A stretch of DNA of 64,000 nucleotides, from assembly GCA_965228415.1 (NCBI GenBank), contig OZ245814.1, forward strand, positions 5,890,001 through 5,954,000, in the 5' to 3' direction. A model generated the notes under the pieces. That model worked only from the letters and a program-made list of their open reading frames with translations, searched no databases and had not been told where the DNA came from. The DNA is from Agaribacillus sp965228415 (GTDB lineage: Bacteria; Bacteroidota; Bacteroidia; Cytophagales; Cyclobacteriaceae). Below, piece by piece: positions 53,068-61,859 of the stretch. Position 1 is the first letter of the stretch, and each line of letters opens with the position of its first letter. A program made the position numbers and the translations under genes.

Positions 53068-53084
53068 ATTTTTGAAATAATAGC

Positions 53085-53159
53085 TGAGAGAAAAAATAAA
53101 ATATACGATTTCTTCGTATTTAAATAGTGTGTGTAAGTGTTTTTATTAAAATTCTCTCA
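53085..53159. repeat. Nested inverted repeats between porP and gldK
   Basis: An outer pair, TGAGAGAA (53085-53092) and TTCTCTCA (53152-53159), encloses an inner pair, ATACGA (53103-53108) and TCGTAT (53114-53119, 5-nt loop). The structure could separate porP expression from gldKLMN. No T-run follows the outer pair. Confidence 0.45.
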
Positions 53160-53217
53160 AAATATTACAACATACAGATTTCAGAATTTATTAGTGTGAT
53201 AGAAAAACATTAAGTGA

Positions 53218-53225
53218 TAATTTTG
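53218..53225 (+). promoter_or_regulatory. Putative -7 box (TAATTTTG) of gldK
   Basis: Exact TAnnTTTG match 53 nt upstream of the gldK ATG, which supports a promoter separate from porP. A clear -33 TTTG is not seen. Confidence 0.4.
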
Positions 53226-53277
53226 AATTCCTTTGCTTAGAAAGCAGAAAATAGAATTTTTAAAATTAAAAGGTGTT

Positions 53278-54315
53278 ATGAATAAAAACGTGATCAAAAA
53301 AATTCTTTGTTACCTTATTGTGGTTGGACCACTAGCGTTACAAGGCTGTGGATTGCTGGGCGGAAGTAAGGGTGATAGCCGGGGAGAGCTCATTGGCGTC
53401 CAGGGCCGTGAAGGCTGGGTAATGACCGTTCCTTACGGTATGGTATCCATTCCAGGTGGAACTTTTCATATGGGTCAGGCGGATGAAGATATAGCGGCTA
53501 CCCAAATTAATTTCAACAAGCAAATCACCATCGGCGGCTTTTACATGGATGATACTGAAATTACAAACAATGAGTATCGTCAATTCATGGATGCCGTCAT
53601 TGAAGATTCTCTGTCAGTCTTGGGAGAAGATTTTGTGATGCAGGAACTGTACCCTGATACTACAGTTTGGATCAAAGACTTCACTCACCACTTTGGCGAT
53701 CCTGTCGCGGCCTACTATTACTGGCATCCGGCTTTTGATAATTATCCGGTGGTAGGAGTAGACTGGGAAGCGGCTAAGTATTTTTCGGATTGGCGAACGC
53801 AGCACCTTAACAATTACAGAACAAGTACCGGACTTTGGTCTATGCCTGATTTTAGGCTCCCTACCGAAGCCGAATGGGAATATGCCGCCAAAGGCGGACG
53901 TGCTAACGCTAAATACCCTTGGGGTAACCCTTATATAAGAAATTCTAAAGGTTGTATGCTGGCCAACTTTAAACCTGGCCGCGGTAACTACCATGATGAC
54001 GGTCACGATTATACTTCTCCTGTGGGATCCTATTTTTCAAATGACTATGGCCTTTATGATATGGCTGGTAATGTCTCAGAATGGTGTGAGGATGCTTTTG
54101 ATCCCGCATCATATCCATTGGTTTGGGACCTTAACCCAACATTCTTTGATGACGACGAGCCCAAAAAGGTAGTAAGAGGAGGTTCCTGGAAAGATATCGC
54201 TTATTACCTGGAGACCGGCACCAGAACTTACGAACACAAAGACTCTACCCGGGCCTACATCGGCTTTAGATGTGCCATGACTTATTTAGGCAGATCTTCA
54301 GGGAACGAATTTTAA
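53278..54315 (+). CDS. gldK: T9SS/gliding protein GldK (PorK), lipoprotein
   Basis: A 345-residue lipoprotein with lipobox LQGC (Cys 24). The mature part is a formylglycine-generating-enzyme/sulfatase-modifying-factor fold (FGE-sulfatase), with VPYGMVSIPGGTFHMGQADE, TEITNNEYRQFMD, LPTEAEWEYAAKGG and YDMAGNVSEWCEDA. GldK/PorK and GldN/PorN form the large periplasmic ring of the T9SS attached to the outer membrane; the fold here is structural rather than enzymatic. ATG 53278 is preferred over the upstream TTG at 53233. Shorter than F. johnsoniae GldK. Followed by gldL after 58 bp. Confidence 0.95.
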   Translation: MNKNVIKKILCYLIVVGPLALQGCGLLGGSKGDSRGELIGVQGREGWVMTVPYGMVSIPGGTFHMGQADEDIAATQINFNKQITIGGFYMDDTEITNNEYRQFMDAVIEDSLSVLGEDFVMQELYPDTTVWIKDFTHHFGDPVAAYYYWHPAFDNYPVVGVDWEAAKYFSDWRTQHLNNYRTSTGLWSMPDFRLPTEAEWEYAAKGGRANAKYPWGNPYIRNSKGCMLANFKPGRGNYHDDGHDYTSPVGSYFSNDYGLYDMAGNVSEWCEDAFDPASYPLVWDLNPTFFDDDEPKKVVRGGSWKDIAYYLETGTRTYEHKDSTRAYIGFRCAMTYLGRSSGNEF

Positions 54316-54373
54316 TAAAACAAATAACACAGAAATTCTTTAGTTAATTATATAATCTAAAATATTTATTACA

Positions 54374-55180
54374 ATGAGCAGAAAAAAAGGTGGATTTTCA
54401 GAATTATTCTACAGTACTATAATGCCAAAGATATATGGTATCGGTGCATCGATAGTAATCGTAGGTGCTTTATTTAAAATTTTGCACATGCCCGGTGCAG
54501 ATGCTATGTTGATGATTGGTTTATCTACAGAAGCTATTATATTCTTTTTTAGTGCATTTGAGCCAAGACACGTTGAGCCGGATTGGTCCAAAGTATATCC
54601 TGAACTTTCTGAAGATTACGATGGCCCTCCTTCCAGACTTTCACAAGGCGGTAGCAACGGTTCTACTACCAAAAAACTGGATCATATGTTGGAAAGTGCC
54701 AAAATTGGTCCTGAACTAATCGACAGCTTAGGAAAAGGTATGAAAAGAATGGCAGATTCTGCATCGCAGATGTCAAACTTAAGCAACGCAGCTGTGGCTA
54801 CTAACGAATATGCCAAAAATGTTGAAAACGCTTCCAGATCACTGTTAGATATGAACAAGTCATATGCAAATACGGTAAGCGCTATGGCAACTATGGCTGA
54901 TGCTTCAAAAGATGCCAAAGAGTACCATTCACAAGTGCAGGGTGTAACCAAAAATCTTGGCGCATTAAATGCCGTCTATGAGATGGAATTGCAAGATGCC
55001 AACAGTCACCTGAAAGCCATGAACAAATTTTACTCAAATGTTTCTGCGGCCATGGAAAGTATGTCTGAAGCCAGCAAGGAAACTGAGAAGTTCAAACATG
55101 AAATGTCGGGTTTAACTTCGAACTTAACGTCACTTAATCAGGTTTACGGCAATATGTTGGCGGCCATGAAAGTTGGATAA
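54374..55180 (+). CDS. gldL: T9SS/gliding motor protein GldL (PorL)
   Basis: A 268-residue inner-membrane motor subunit. Two transmembrane helices (about 22-37 and 44-62) are followed by a cytoplasmic coiled-coil region. Residues expected for proton-powered rotation are in place: Tyr 21, Lys 35, His 38 and the helix-2 Glu 53, aligning with Y13, K27, H30 and E49 of the F. johnsoniae protein. The interhelical loop is four residues shorter. The cytoplasmic part contains a two-fold repeat of about 56 residues (157-206 and 213-262), with boxes of the form L-x2-(M/L)-N-x2-Y. With GldM it uses the proton gradient to drive secretion and gliding. ATG start. Confidence 0.95.
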   Translation: MSRKKGGFSELFYSTIMPKIYGIGASIVIVGALFKILHMPGADAMLMIGLSTEAIIFFFSAFEPRHVEPDWSKVYPELSEDYDGPPSRLSQGGSNGSTTKKLDHMLESAKIGPELIDSLGKGMKRMADSASQMSNLSNAAVATNEYAKNVENASRSLLDMNKSYANTVSAMATMADASKDAKEYHSQVQGVTKNLGALNAVYEMELQDANSHLKAMNKFYSNVSAAMESMSEASKETEKFKHEMSGLTSNLTSLNQVYGNMLAAMKVG

Positions 55181-55217
55181 TTTGAGGTTTATTTTTACAA
55201 CATAAAAGGAAAGATTT

Positions 55218-56807
55218 ATGGCAGGTTCAAACGAAACCCCACGGCAGAAGATGATAGGTATGATGTACCTGGTTCTTACTGCTCTGCTGGCACTCAACGT
55301 CAGCAAAAGTGTACTTGAGAAATTTGTTTTCATCAATAGCACCCTGGAAAAAACTGTCGCCGAAGGACAAAGCAAGAACAGCGAAACGTTGGCCAGCATC
55401 GAAAAACAGGTAGATGAGAGTGGAAACAGGCCCAAGGATGTGGCGGTGATGAAAAAAGCACAGGAAATCAGAAAAAAAACTAGTGAAGTGCTTAAGGAGC
55501 TAGATACTTACAAAAATGAAATAATTGAAGTAACCGGAGGCAGAGACGAAGACGGTAATTTTATGGATGTTTCCAACGAAGAAAAAGTAGCTAATCTACT
55601 TATAAAAGGGAAACAGCCAAAAGCCGACGATATGAAGCAACTGATAAATGGCTATACATCCTATCTATCAGAAACTTCCGGAATTAAGTTTCCTGCACTG
55701 GCATTGGATGCCAAGGATAACCCGGTTTTTGCGAAAGATAAAAATCAAAACAAAAAAGATTTTAAAGCAGTAACATTTGAGCACACGCCCATGTCCGCTG
55801 CCCTGGCACAGATCAGCCAGTTTGAAGCGCAAATTGTTAATAATGAAACAGCAGCGCTCACTAAGCTGGCAACAGATGTCGGCGCAGCTGATTTGAAATT
55901 TGACGATATCAAAGTCATGGTTAGGGCTCAGTCTCAGGTGGTAGCTGCCGGTGCCAAATATCAGGCCGAAATGTTTATCGCCGCTTCTTCCTCAGCAGTA
56001 ACACCAACGATGAAGAAAGATGGGAAAGATATCAAAGTAGAAAATGGTATGGGGCTGGTAGAATTTACCGCTTCACCAGGTAAGTACGATAAGGAAGGTT
56101 TGGCTAAGAAAACATATAAAGCTGAAATCAATATCGCCAAACCAGGTGGAGGTGATACTACCTATGTAGCAGATATTGAGTATTTCGTGGCTAAGCCCGT
56201 TATTCAAATTCAATCTGCCTCCGTACAGGCGTTGTATTTAGGATGTGGTAATGAATTACAGGTTAACGTACCTGCGCTTGGCACGTCTTACAACCCTAAC
56301 TTCAACATTTCCGGAGGTAAGCATTACAAAGGAAAAAACAGAGGACAGGTTACTATCGTACCTAACGCTAAGCAAGTTAGTATGACTGTAAGCAGTGGAG
56401 GTAATAGAATTGGAACAGAGAAATTTAAGGTTAAGCCAGTGCCTAAGCCTACGATTGAAGTATTTACCAGAGGTAAGCCGGTTAATCAGAAAAAGGGAGA
56501 AAATATTTCCAACGTTAGAAGTATTTCCATTAAAGCAATTCCGGAAGAAGGTTTTGCCGCACTATTACCGAAAGATGCGCGTTATAGAGTTACTAATTGG
56601 ACAATTACTTTAGCGAGAGGGCCAAGGCCTGTTGGATCGCCCATTACAGCTAAAAAACAGGACGTAAATCTTTCAAGTTTGATGAGGTTAGCAAAACCTG
56701 GTGACAGGCTGTCAATAGAAGTTAAAACTGTTAAGAGGAATAATTTCAGAAATGAAAAGGAAAATTCTGCTGTAAACAACAAGTATTTTACTATACCTCT
56801 TAACTAA
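55218..56807 (+). CDS. gldM: T9SS/gliding motor protein GldM (PorM)
   Basis: A 529-residue protein with a single N-terminal transmembrane helix (about 14-35) and four periplasmic domains. Arg 9 (in ETPRQKMIG) matches the Arg of GldM that pairs with the GldL Glu inside the motor. The rest is beta-rich and includes a DUF-type N-terminal domain with FKAVTFEHTPMSAALAQISQ and VEFTASPGKYDKEGL. It spans the periplasm to contact the GldK-GldN ring. ATG start, 37 bp after gldL. Length typical of the family. Confidence 0.95.
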   Translation: MAGSNETPRQKMIGMMYLVLTALLALNVSKSVLEKFVFINSTLEKTVAEGQSKNSETLASIEKQVDESGNRPKDVAVMKKAQEIRKKTSEVLKELDTYKNEIIEVTGGRDEDGNFMDVSNEEKVANLLIKGKQPKADDMKQLINGYTSYLSETSGIKFPALALDAKDNPVFAKDKNQNKKDFKAVTFEHTPMSAALAQISQFEAQIVNNETAALTKLATDVGAADLKFDDIKVMVRAQSQVVAAGAKYQAEMFIAASSSAVTPTMKKDGKDIKVENGMGLVEFTASPGKYDKEGLAKKTYKAEINIAKPGGGDTTYVADIEYFVAKPVIQIQSASVQALYLGCGNELQVNVPALGTSYNPNFNISGGKHYKGKNRGQVTIVPNAKQVSMTVSSGGNRIGTEKFKVKPVPKPTIEVFTRGKPVNQKKGENISNVRSISIKAIPEEGFAALLPKDARYRVTNWTITLARGPRPVGSPITAKKQDVNLSSLMRLAKPGDRLSIEVKTVKRNNFRNEKENSAVNNKYFTIPLN

Positions 56808-56823
56808 ATAAAAACAAGCTGAT

Positions 56824-57705
56824 ATGATAAAAATAAGATGTGCATTATTGATGATTGCGTTAATGGCTGTAGGGACTTTTTCCTACGCCCAGGAGCGTGA
56901 GTTAAATGTCAACCCAAATTCTGTATACCCGATACTTAATCATGACGTTATGTTTAAGAAAAGGGTATGGCGAAGGATGGATTTGAGAGAGAAACAGAAC
57001 AGGCCGTTTTTTGCTTTCAACAATGAGATCACCAAAATCATCATTGAAGCTGTACAAGCGGGAATTCTACATCCATATTTGAATGATTCCCTGCGAACCA
57101 GGATGTCTAAAGAACAATTCCTGGAAAATCTCAAAATGCCTGATTTAGGTGGTGGATTAACAGAAGAGGAAAAAGCATTAGGTTTTGGCGAAGATGATGG
57201 CTGGGGCGATGAAGAAGACGGCGGTGGTGATGATTGGGGTGAAGAAGAAGAGACCGACACCGAAGCCACTGCATCAGCAGATTACTTTTTCCCAAATGAA
57301 GTTTCTATTCTCGAAATAATGGAGGATTGGATTTTTGACAAAAGAAGATCAAGGCAATATTTTGATATTCAGGCTGTTACCTTGATTATTCCGGCAGCAA
57401 CATTTGCTTCCACTACAGGACTGCAAAAGCCGATCGGAACTTTTAAATACATTGATCTGGTTGCTTTGTTCAGAAGTATGCCTGAGGAAGCCATATGGTT
57501 TAATCCTCAGAATAGTGCGGAACATAAGAACCTGGCGGACGCCTTTACTTTAAGGTTGTTCACAGCCAGAATGACCAAGATCGCCAATCCGGAAAATCAG
57601 GAAATTGTTGATATTTATAATAGAAGTCCCCGGGATGGTATTATGGCCTCTCAGCAACTGGAGCATAAGTTGATGGAGATGGAGCATAATTTGTGGGATT
57701 ACTAG
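56824..57705 (+). CDS. gldN: T9SS/gliding protein GldN (PorN)
   Basis: A 293-residue exported ring protein with signal peptide ending near SYAQ. Conserved parts: LNHDVMFKKRVWRRMDLREKQ at about 39-59 and EDWIFDKKRS-like EDWIFDKRRSRQYFDIQAV at about 167-185. Between them, residues 113-147 form an acidic tract of Glu, Asp, Gly and Trp (GFGEDDGWGDEE, DDWGEEEETD). It may be a flexible linker. GldN binds GldK on the periplasmic ring. ATG start, 16 bp after gldM. A terminator follows at 57733-57757, ending the T9SS unit. Confidence 0.94.
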   Translation: MIKIRCALLMIALMAVGTFSYAQERELNVNPNSVYPILNHDVMFKKRVWRRMDLREKQNRPFFAFNNEITKIIIEAVQAGILHPYLNDSLRTRMSKEQFLENLKMPDLGGGLTEEEKALGFGEDDGWGDEEDGGGDDWGEEEETDTEATASADYFFPNEVSILEIMEDWIFDKRRSRQYFDIQAVTLIIPAATFASTTGLQKPIGTFKYIDLVALFRSMPEEAIWFNPQNSAEHKNLADAFTLRLFTARMTKIANPENQEIVDIYNRSPRDGIMASQQLEHKLMEMEHNLWDY

Positions 57706-57732
57706 GGTTAAATAATTTGACTAGAGATATTT

Positions 57733-57757
57733 AAAGGAGGTTTTTACCTCCTTTTTT
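57733..57757 (+). terminator. Rho-independent terminator of gldKLMN
   Basis: A perfect 9-bp stem, AAAGGAGGT (57733-57741) and ACCTCCTTT (57746-57754), with a TTTT loop and a following T-run. It lies about 28 bp after the gldN stop. Confidence 0.85.
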
Positions 57758-57797
57758 GTTTTAGCCCGAAATATTTTTCTATTTGATTTCATATATC

Positions 57798-57817
57798 AAG
57801 TAATCTGATTACTTTTG
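57798..57817 (+). promoter_or_regulatory. Palindrome overlapping a -7 box upstream of guaB
   Basis: AAGTAATC (57798-57805) and GATTACTT (57807-57814) form a perfect 8-bp palindrome around one T. It overlaps an exact -7 consensus, TACTTTTG (57810-57817), 32 nt before the guaB ATG. A TTTG at 57782-57785 is 24 nt upstream. A repressor site is a natural reading. Confidence 0.5.
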
Positions 57818-57849
57818 ACCGGCAAATAACATTATCAAGATTATTTGCT

Positions 57850-59322
57850 ATGCATACAGACCCCTCAAAATTACTTTACGAAGCACTTACTTATGATGAC
57901 GTATTATTGCTTCCGGGATATTCGGAAGTGCTTCCGAGAGATACTGAAACTTCCACGCAACTTACCAGAAATATAAAGCTGAATATTCCCCTGGTTTCGG
58001 CTGCTATGGATACAGTTACCGAATACCAGTTGGCGATTTCGATGGCACTGGAAGGCGGGCTGGGTTTTATTCATAAAAATATGTCTATTGAGCAACAGGC
58101 CAACCAGATACGGAAGGTCAAAAGATCTCAAAGTGGTATGATACTGGATCCGATTACTTTGGATGTTGATTCCACGGTCAAAGATGCGGTTGATATCATG
58201 AAGGAATACAAAATTGGCGGTATTCCAGTCATTGAAAGGAACAATAAACTGGCCGGGATCATTACCAATCGCGATTTGAGGTTTCACAAGGATCTTTCTT
58301 CTCCGGTGGTTGATATCATGACCAAAGATAACCTTATTACTGCAGATGAAGGCATAGATTTGAATCAGGCAGAGGATATTTTGCAGGAATACAAAATTGA
58401 GAAATTGCCAATAATTAATAAGGATGGGGAATTAAGCGGTCTGATCACGTATAAAGATATTCTCAAAAATATGGATCGCCCCAATGCCTGTAAGGACGAG
58501 TATGGACGTTTAAGAGTAGGCGCAGCTGTCGGTGTTACAGAGGATATTCTTGAAAGAATAGAAATGCTGATTAATGTCGGTGTCGATGTTATTAGCATTG
58601 ATACTGCTCACGGGCATTCTAAGGGTGTAATTGATGCTTGTCGTCGCGTAAAATCGCAATACAAGGATTTGGAATTAATCGTTGGCAACGTCGCAACCCC
58701 CGAAGCCGCTCAGGCGCTTGCAGAAGCTGGTGCAGACGCCGTAAAGGTAGGAGTTGGCCCAGGCAGCATTTGTACCACCAGGGTAATTGCCGGTGTGGGA
58801 GTCCCACAATTAACGGCTGTATACGAATGTGCTAAAGTGCTGAAAGACGCCGGCGTACCTGCCATCGCTGATGGGGGTATAAGATTTTCCGGAGACGTGG
58901 TAAAGGCAATCGCCGCAGGCGGAGCCAGTGTAATGATTGGTTCTATGTTGGCTGGTACGGAAGAGGCGCCTGGTCAGGTAATTATTTATGAAGGCAGGAA
59001 ATTTAAAAGCTACCGGGGTATGGGATCGCTGGAGGCAATGGGAGAAGGTTCCAAAGATCGCTATTTTCAAGATGCGGAAGACGATATTAAAAAATTAGTG
59101 CCGGAAGGCATTGTGGGAAGGGTGCCGTTCAAAGGATCTGTTGCGGAAGTCTTATTTCAGCTGGTGGGAGGACTGAAGGCAGGAATGGGCTATTGTGGAG
59201 CTCCGAATATTGAAGAACTGCAAAAGGCAAGGTTTGTTAAAATTACGGCGGCAGGAGCAAAAGAAAGCCATCCCCACGATGTATTTATCACAAGAGAAGC
59301 GCCAAACTATAGCCGCAAGTAA
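57850..59322 (+). CDS. guaB: Inosine-5'-monophosphate dehydrogenase
   Basis: A 490-residue IMP dehydrogenase that oxidises IMP to XMP using NAD+, the committed step of GMP synthesis. A TIM barrel is interrupted by two CBS domains (about 95-210). Catalytic Cys 308 is in GPGSICTTRVIAGVG; the NAD-binding IADGGIRFSGDVVKA and the flap YRGMGSLEAM are visible. The start is ATG. Its own promoter region overlaps a palindrome. A terminator hairpin lies 67-93 bp downstream, before the phosphatase gene. Confidence 0.96.
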   Translation: MHTDPSKLLYEALTYDDVLLLPGYSEVLPRDTETSTQLTRNIKLNIPLVSAAMDTVTEYQLAISMALEGGLGFIHKNMSIEQQANQIRKVKRSQSGMILDPITLDVDSTVKDAVDIMKEYKIGGIPVIERNNKLAGIITNRDLRFHKDLSSPVVDIMTKDNLITADEGIDLNQAEDILQEYKIEKLPIINKDGELSGLITYKDILKNMDRPNACKDEYGRLRVGAAVGVTEDILERIEMLINVGVDVISIDTAHGHSKGVIDACRRVKSQYKDLELIVGNVATPEAAQALAEAGADAVKVGVGPGSICTTRVIAGVGVPQLTAVYECAKVLKDAGVPAIADGGIRFSGDVVKAIAAGGASVMIGSMLAGTEEAPGQVIIYEGRKFKSYRGMGSLEAMGEGSKDRYFQDAEDDIKKLVPEGIVGRVPFKGSVAEVLFQLVGGLKAGMGYCGAPNIEELQKARFVKITAAGAKESHPHDVFITREAPNYSRK

Positions 59323-59388
59323 TGCGCATGACTGAACGTTACTTTTGAATTGTGATTATACCCGATAAAAAATTATATTTTGTAAATT

Positions 59389-59415
59389 GGCGACTTGTAT
59401 TTTGGTCGCCTTTTT
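59389..59415 (+). terminator. Terminator-like hairpin just before the SpoIIE gene
   Basis: GGCGAC (59389-59394) and GTCGCC (59405-59410) form a 6-bp stem with a 10-nt loop, followed by TTTTT (59411-59415). The ATG at 59417 begins 1 nt after the T-run. It is an intrinsic-terminator shape that ends guaB, but it also occupies the only place for a ribosome-binding site of the next gene, so it may act as an attenuator or translational switch. Confidence 0.6.
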
Positions 59416-59416
59416 A

Positions 59417-61480
59417 ATGCTGTCAAATAAACATATCGTCAGAATCAGTGTCATAATCGCCATCATTAGCTGGTTGTTTTTACTGATTCTTGATTTATTT
59501 ATCCTCTTTGAGGTTTCAAATAATATGAATGCAGGCTTTCATCGTGAGGCCTCTGCATTTTTACTTGGCCTGTTTTTCGTTTCCTTGTTTTTATTTTATA
59601 AGATAAGAATCGAAAAAGCGGAGAGCATTAATTTTATTGACCTGCTGTGGCGGGTATTTGTTACCGGTCTTCTGGCTACCATTGTCTCGTTTACCATCCG
59701 TTTTTTTTACTTTATACTTGGATCTTCCAACCTTGCCGAAAATACCTATCTGATTAACTTTTTTTATCACATTAATCTCGGTTTAATTTCGGCATTTATC
59801 ATATCCACTTTGATCGTGTGGAAAAGACTTATTCTTTACCAAAAGACGAAGAATTTAATTATTCTCTGGCAGGTATTCGAATATGCATTGCTCTTCTCCA
59901 TATTATTAAACTTTTTTGGCATTGAAATTTTAGGAGAATTAGCTTATAACATCATTTTTTTTCTGTTGATTCTGTTGGGAATTATTTTGTCTGTTAATTT
60001 AAAATGGGTAGCCTATCTGAATTTTAAACAGAAATGGAAAAGCATTCTGCTAATCATTCTGGTGATATTATACCTCATTTATTTCTTCATAAATCTCCGG
60101 ACTTACAGTGCGGATTATGGACCGGTGATCATTACTGATTTGCTGGATAACCTGTTTGTCAGGGCGTTATTTGGTTTCATTCTGACCTACTGTATTTTTT
60201 CGCTGCTGGTAATTTTGTTCAACCTGCCTACCTCTTCGGTCTTCGAACAAAAATTTGAAGATGTCATAAATTTTCAAAGGTTAAGCCAATCAATTCAGAC
60301 CGGTAAAAATGAAGAACAGGTACTCGAAATATTACTGGATAGCTCTTCAAGTGCCGTATTGGCCGGTGCCGGCTGGATAGAAATATATAAGTACAACAAG
60401 GAAAACAAATATCTGAAAACCGATAACCTTTCCACCAAGGCTATTCGCAGAATAACGGACGCCATTCGAAAAAGTAAGATCAAAAACCTCCTGGAGGCCG
60501 AGATATACAGTATCGGCAATGTTAGCAAATTGACTTCCAGTATAAAAGATTCCAAATTTAAGTCGGCGCTACTGGTTCCCCTGATTGTTCAGAAAAAGCA
60601 GATAGGCATCATGGCCTTATTAAAAGATGTCAATGAAGGCTTTAACAAGGAAATTATTGATATTATACGAACATTTGCAAACCAGGCCTGTATCTCTATT
60701 GAGAATTTCCGGTTATTGGGTGAAGCCATTGAAAATGAACGATATAAGGAAGAGCTAAAAATAGCCAGAAAAGTACAGCAAAGCCTGCTGCCAAGTGACC
60801 TGATCAGTAATACCTGCTTTGAAATTAGTGGGTTCTCTGTTTCAGCTGATGAAGTTGGCGGTGATTATTACGACACTTATCAATTAAGTGATCATAAATT
60901 CGTGTTGGTTATTGGTGACGTCTCAGGTAAAGGGACCAGTGCAGCTTTCAATATGTCACAGATGAAAGGTGTATTTTACAGTTTGGTGCAGCTCGATTTG
61001 TCGTCCAAAGAGTTTTTAATTCACGCCAACAATGCCCTAAGCCGGTGCCTGGAAAAGACCTCTTTTATCACCTTATCAATTTATATTGTTAACACCAGGG
61101 AGAGGACTATTGAGTTTTCAAGAGCTGGCCATTGTCCGACGTTATATTACAGCGGCAAAAATGGCACTTCCAACTTTCTGGAAAATAAAGGACTGGGACT
61201 GGGTATTTTAAGAAACGATAACTACAAAAATTACGTTGAGGTTAATCAAATCAACTATTCAACCGGTGATATTATGATGTTATACACAGATGGCATAACC
61301 GAAGCCAGAAATGAGTTGAATGAAGAATTTGGATACGAAAAGCTAAAAGAATTCCTCGATGAGCATGCAGCTCAGGATCCAAAATCGATCCAGGAGAATC
61401 TTTTGGAAACTTTATATAAATTTGTGGGTGGTAAATCCCGGTATGATGATTATTCTGCTTTAATAATAAGGTTTAAATAA
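59417..61480 (+). CDS. Membrane sensor PP2C/SpoIIE serine phosphatase
   Basis: About 687 residues. Eight predicted transmembrane helices (about 12-275) are followed by a GAF-type domain (about 285-435) and a PP2C/SpoIIE phosphatase domain (about 445-687). Motifs: DEVGGDYYDTYQLSDHKFVLVIGDVSGKG (two metal Asp), LYTDGITEARN and SRYDDYSALIIRF. Such proteins dephosphorylate a STAS anti-sigma antagonist and thereby switch its partner. The antagonist and kinase genes follow directly (gap 43 bp), so this is the upstream signal sensor of that module. ATG 59417 is chosen because it keeps the first helix; the longer frame opens at a TTG inside a hairpin. Confidence 0.92.
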   Translation: MLSNKHIVRISVIIAIISWLFLLILDLFILFEVSNNMNAGFHREASAFLLGLFFVSLFLFYKIRIEKAESINFIDLLWRVFVTGLLATIVSFTIRFFYFILGSSNLAENTYLINFFYHINLGLISAFIISTLIVWKRLILYQKTKNLIILWQVFEYALLFSILLNFFGIEILGELAYNIIFFLLILLGIILSVNLKWVAYLNFKQKWKSILLIILVILYLIYFFINLRTYSADYGPVIITDLLDNLFVRALFGFILTYCIFSLLVILFNLPTSSVFEQKFEDVINFQRLSQSIQTGKNEEQVLEILLDSSSSAVLAGAGWIEIYKYNKENKYLKTDNLSTKAIRRITDAIRKSKIKNLLEAEIYSIGNVSKLTSSIKDSKFKSALLVPLIVQKKQIGIMALLKDVNEGFNKEIIDIIRTFANQACISIENFRLLGEAIENERYKEELKIARKVQQSLLPSDLISNTCFEISGFSVSADEVGGDYYDTYQLSDHKFVLVIGDVSGKGTSAAFNMSQMKGVFYSLVQLDLSSKEFLIHANNALSRCLEKTSFITLSIYIVNTRERTIEFSRAGHCPTLYYSGKNGTSNFLENKGLGLGILRNDNYKNYVEVNQINYSTGDIMMLYTDGITEARNELNEEFGYEKLKEFLDEHAAQDPKSIQENLLETLYKFVGGKSRYDDYSALIIRFK

Positions 61481-61523
61481 TTGTCGTTAAGAACACTTGC
61501 TTTAAGTATTACGTTAATAACAA

Positions 61524-61859
61524 ATGATAGATATTTCTAATAAAACCGAAGAGGACTTTTTAATTCTTACGCTGGAAGGAGAAGTAGATGCAAGTTCTTC
61601 GATCCATCTGGATAAAGCCCTTGGCAAGGCTATCGAGCAAAACCATAAAAAGATTTTGGTAGACTGTAATAATTTAAATTATATTTCTTCTGCAGGGCTG
61701 GGAGTATTTATGTCTTATATTGAGGATTTCCAATCTCAGAATATCAATCTGGTGCTATTTGGCCTTAGTGATAAGGTTAAAAATGTATTTGAAATTCTGG
61801 GACTGGATCAGTTGTTGAAGATTTCAAAAAACCTGGAAGAAGCTAAGTCATTATGCTAA
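61524..61859 (+). CDS. STAS-domain anti-anti-sigma factor
   Basis: A 111-residue single STAS domain, the RsbV/SpoIIAA type. It binds an anti-sigma kinase when unphosphorylated. The phosphorylation-site region reads DCNNLNYISSAGLGVFMSYI, with Ser 55 and Ser 56; Ser 55 or 56 is the likely site, as in the SSAGL class. The gene lies 43 bp after the phosphatase and overlaps the next one by a TAATG junction. ATG start. Confidence 0.92.
   Translation: MIDISNKTEEDFLILTLEGEVDASSSIHLDKALGKAIEQNHKKILVDCNNLNYISSAGLGVFMSYIEDFQSQNINLVLFGLSDKVKNVFEILGLDQLLKISKNLEEAKSLC

Noticed and set aside
53614..54006. A 130-codon minus-strand frame inside gldK.
   Set aside because: Antisense to conserved FGE-sulfatase motifs of gldK; a shadow frame.
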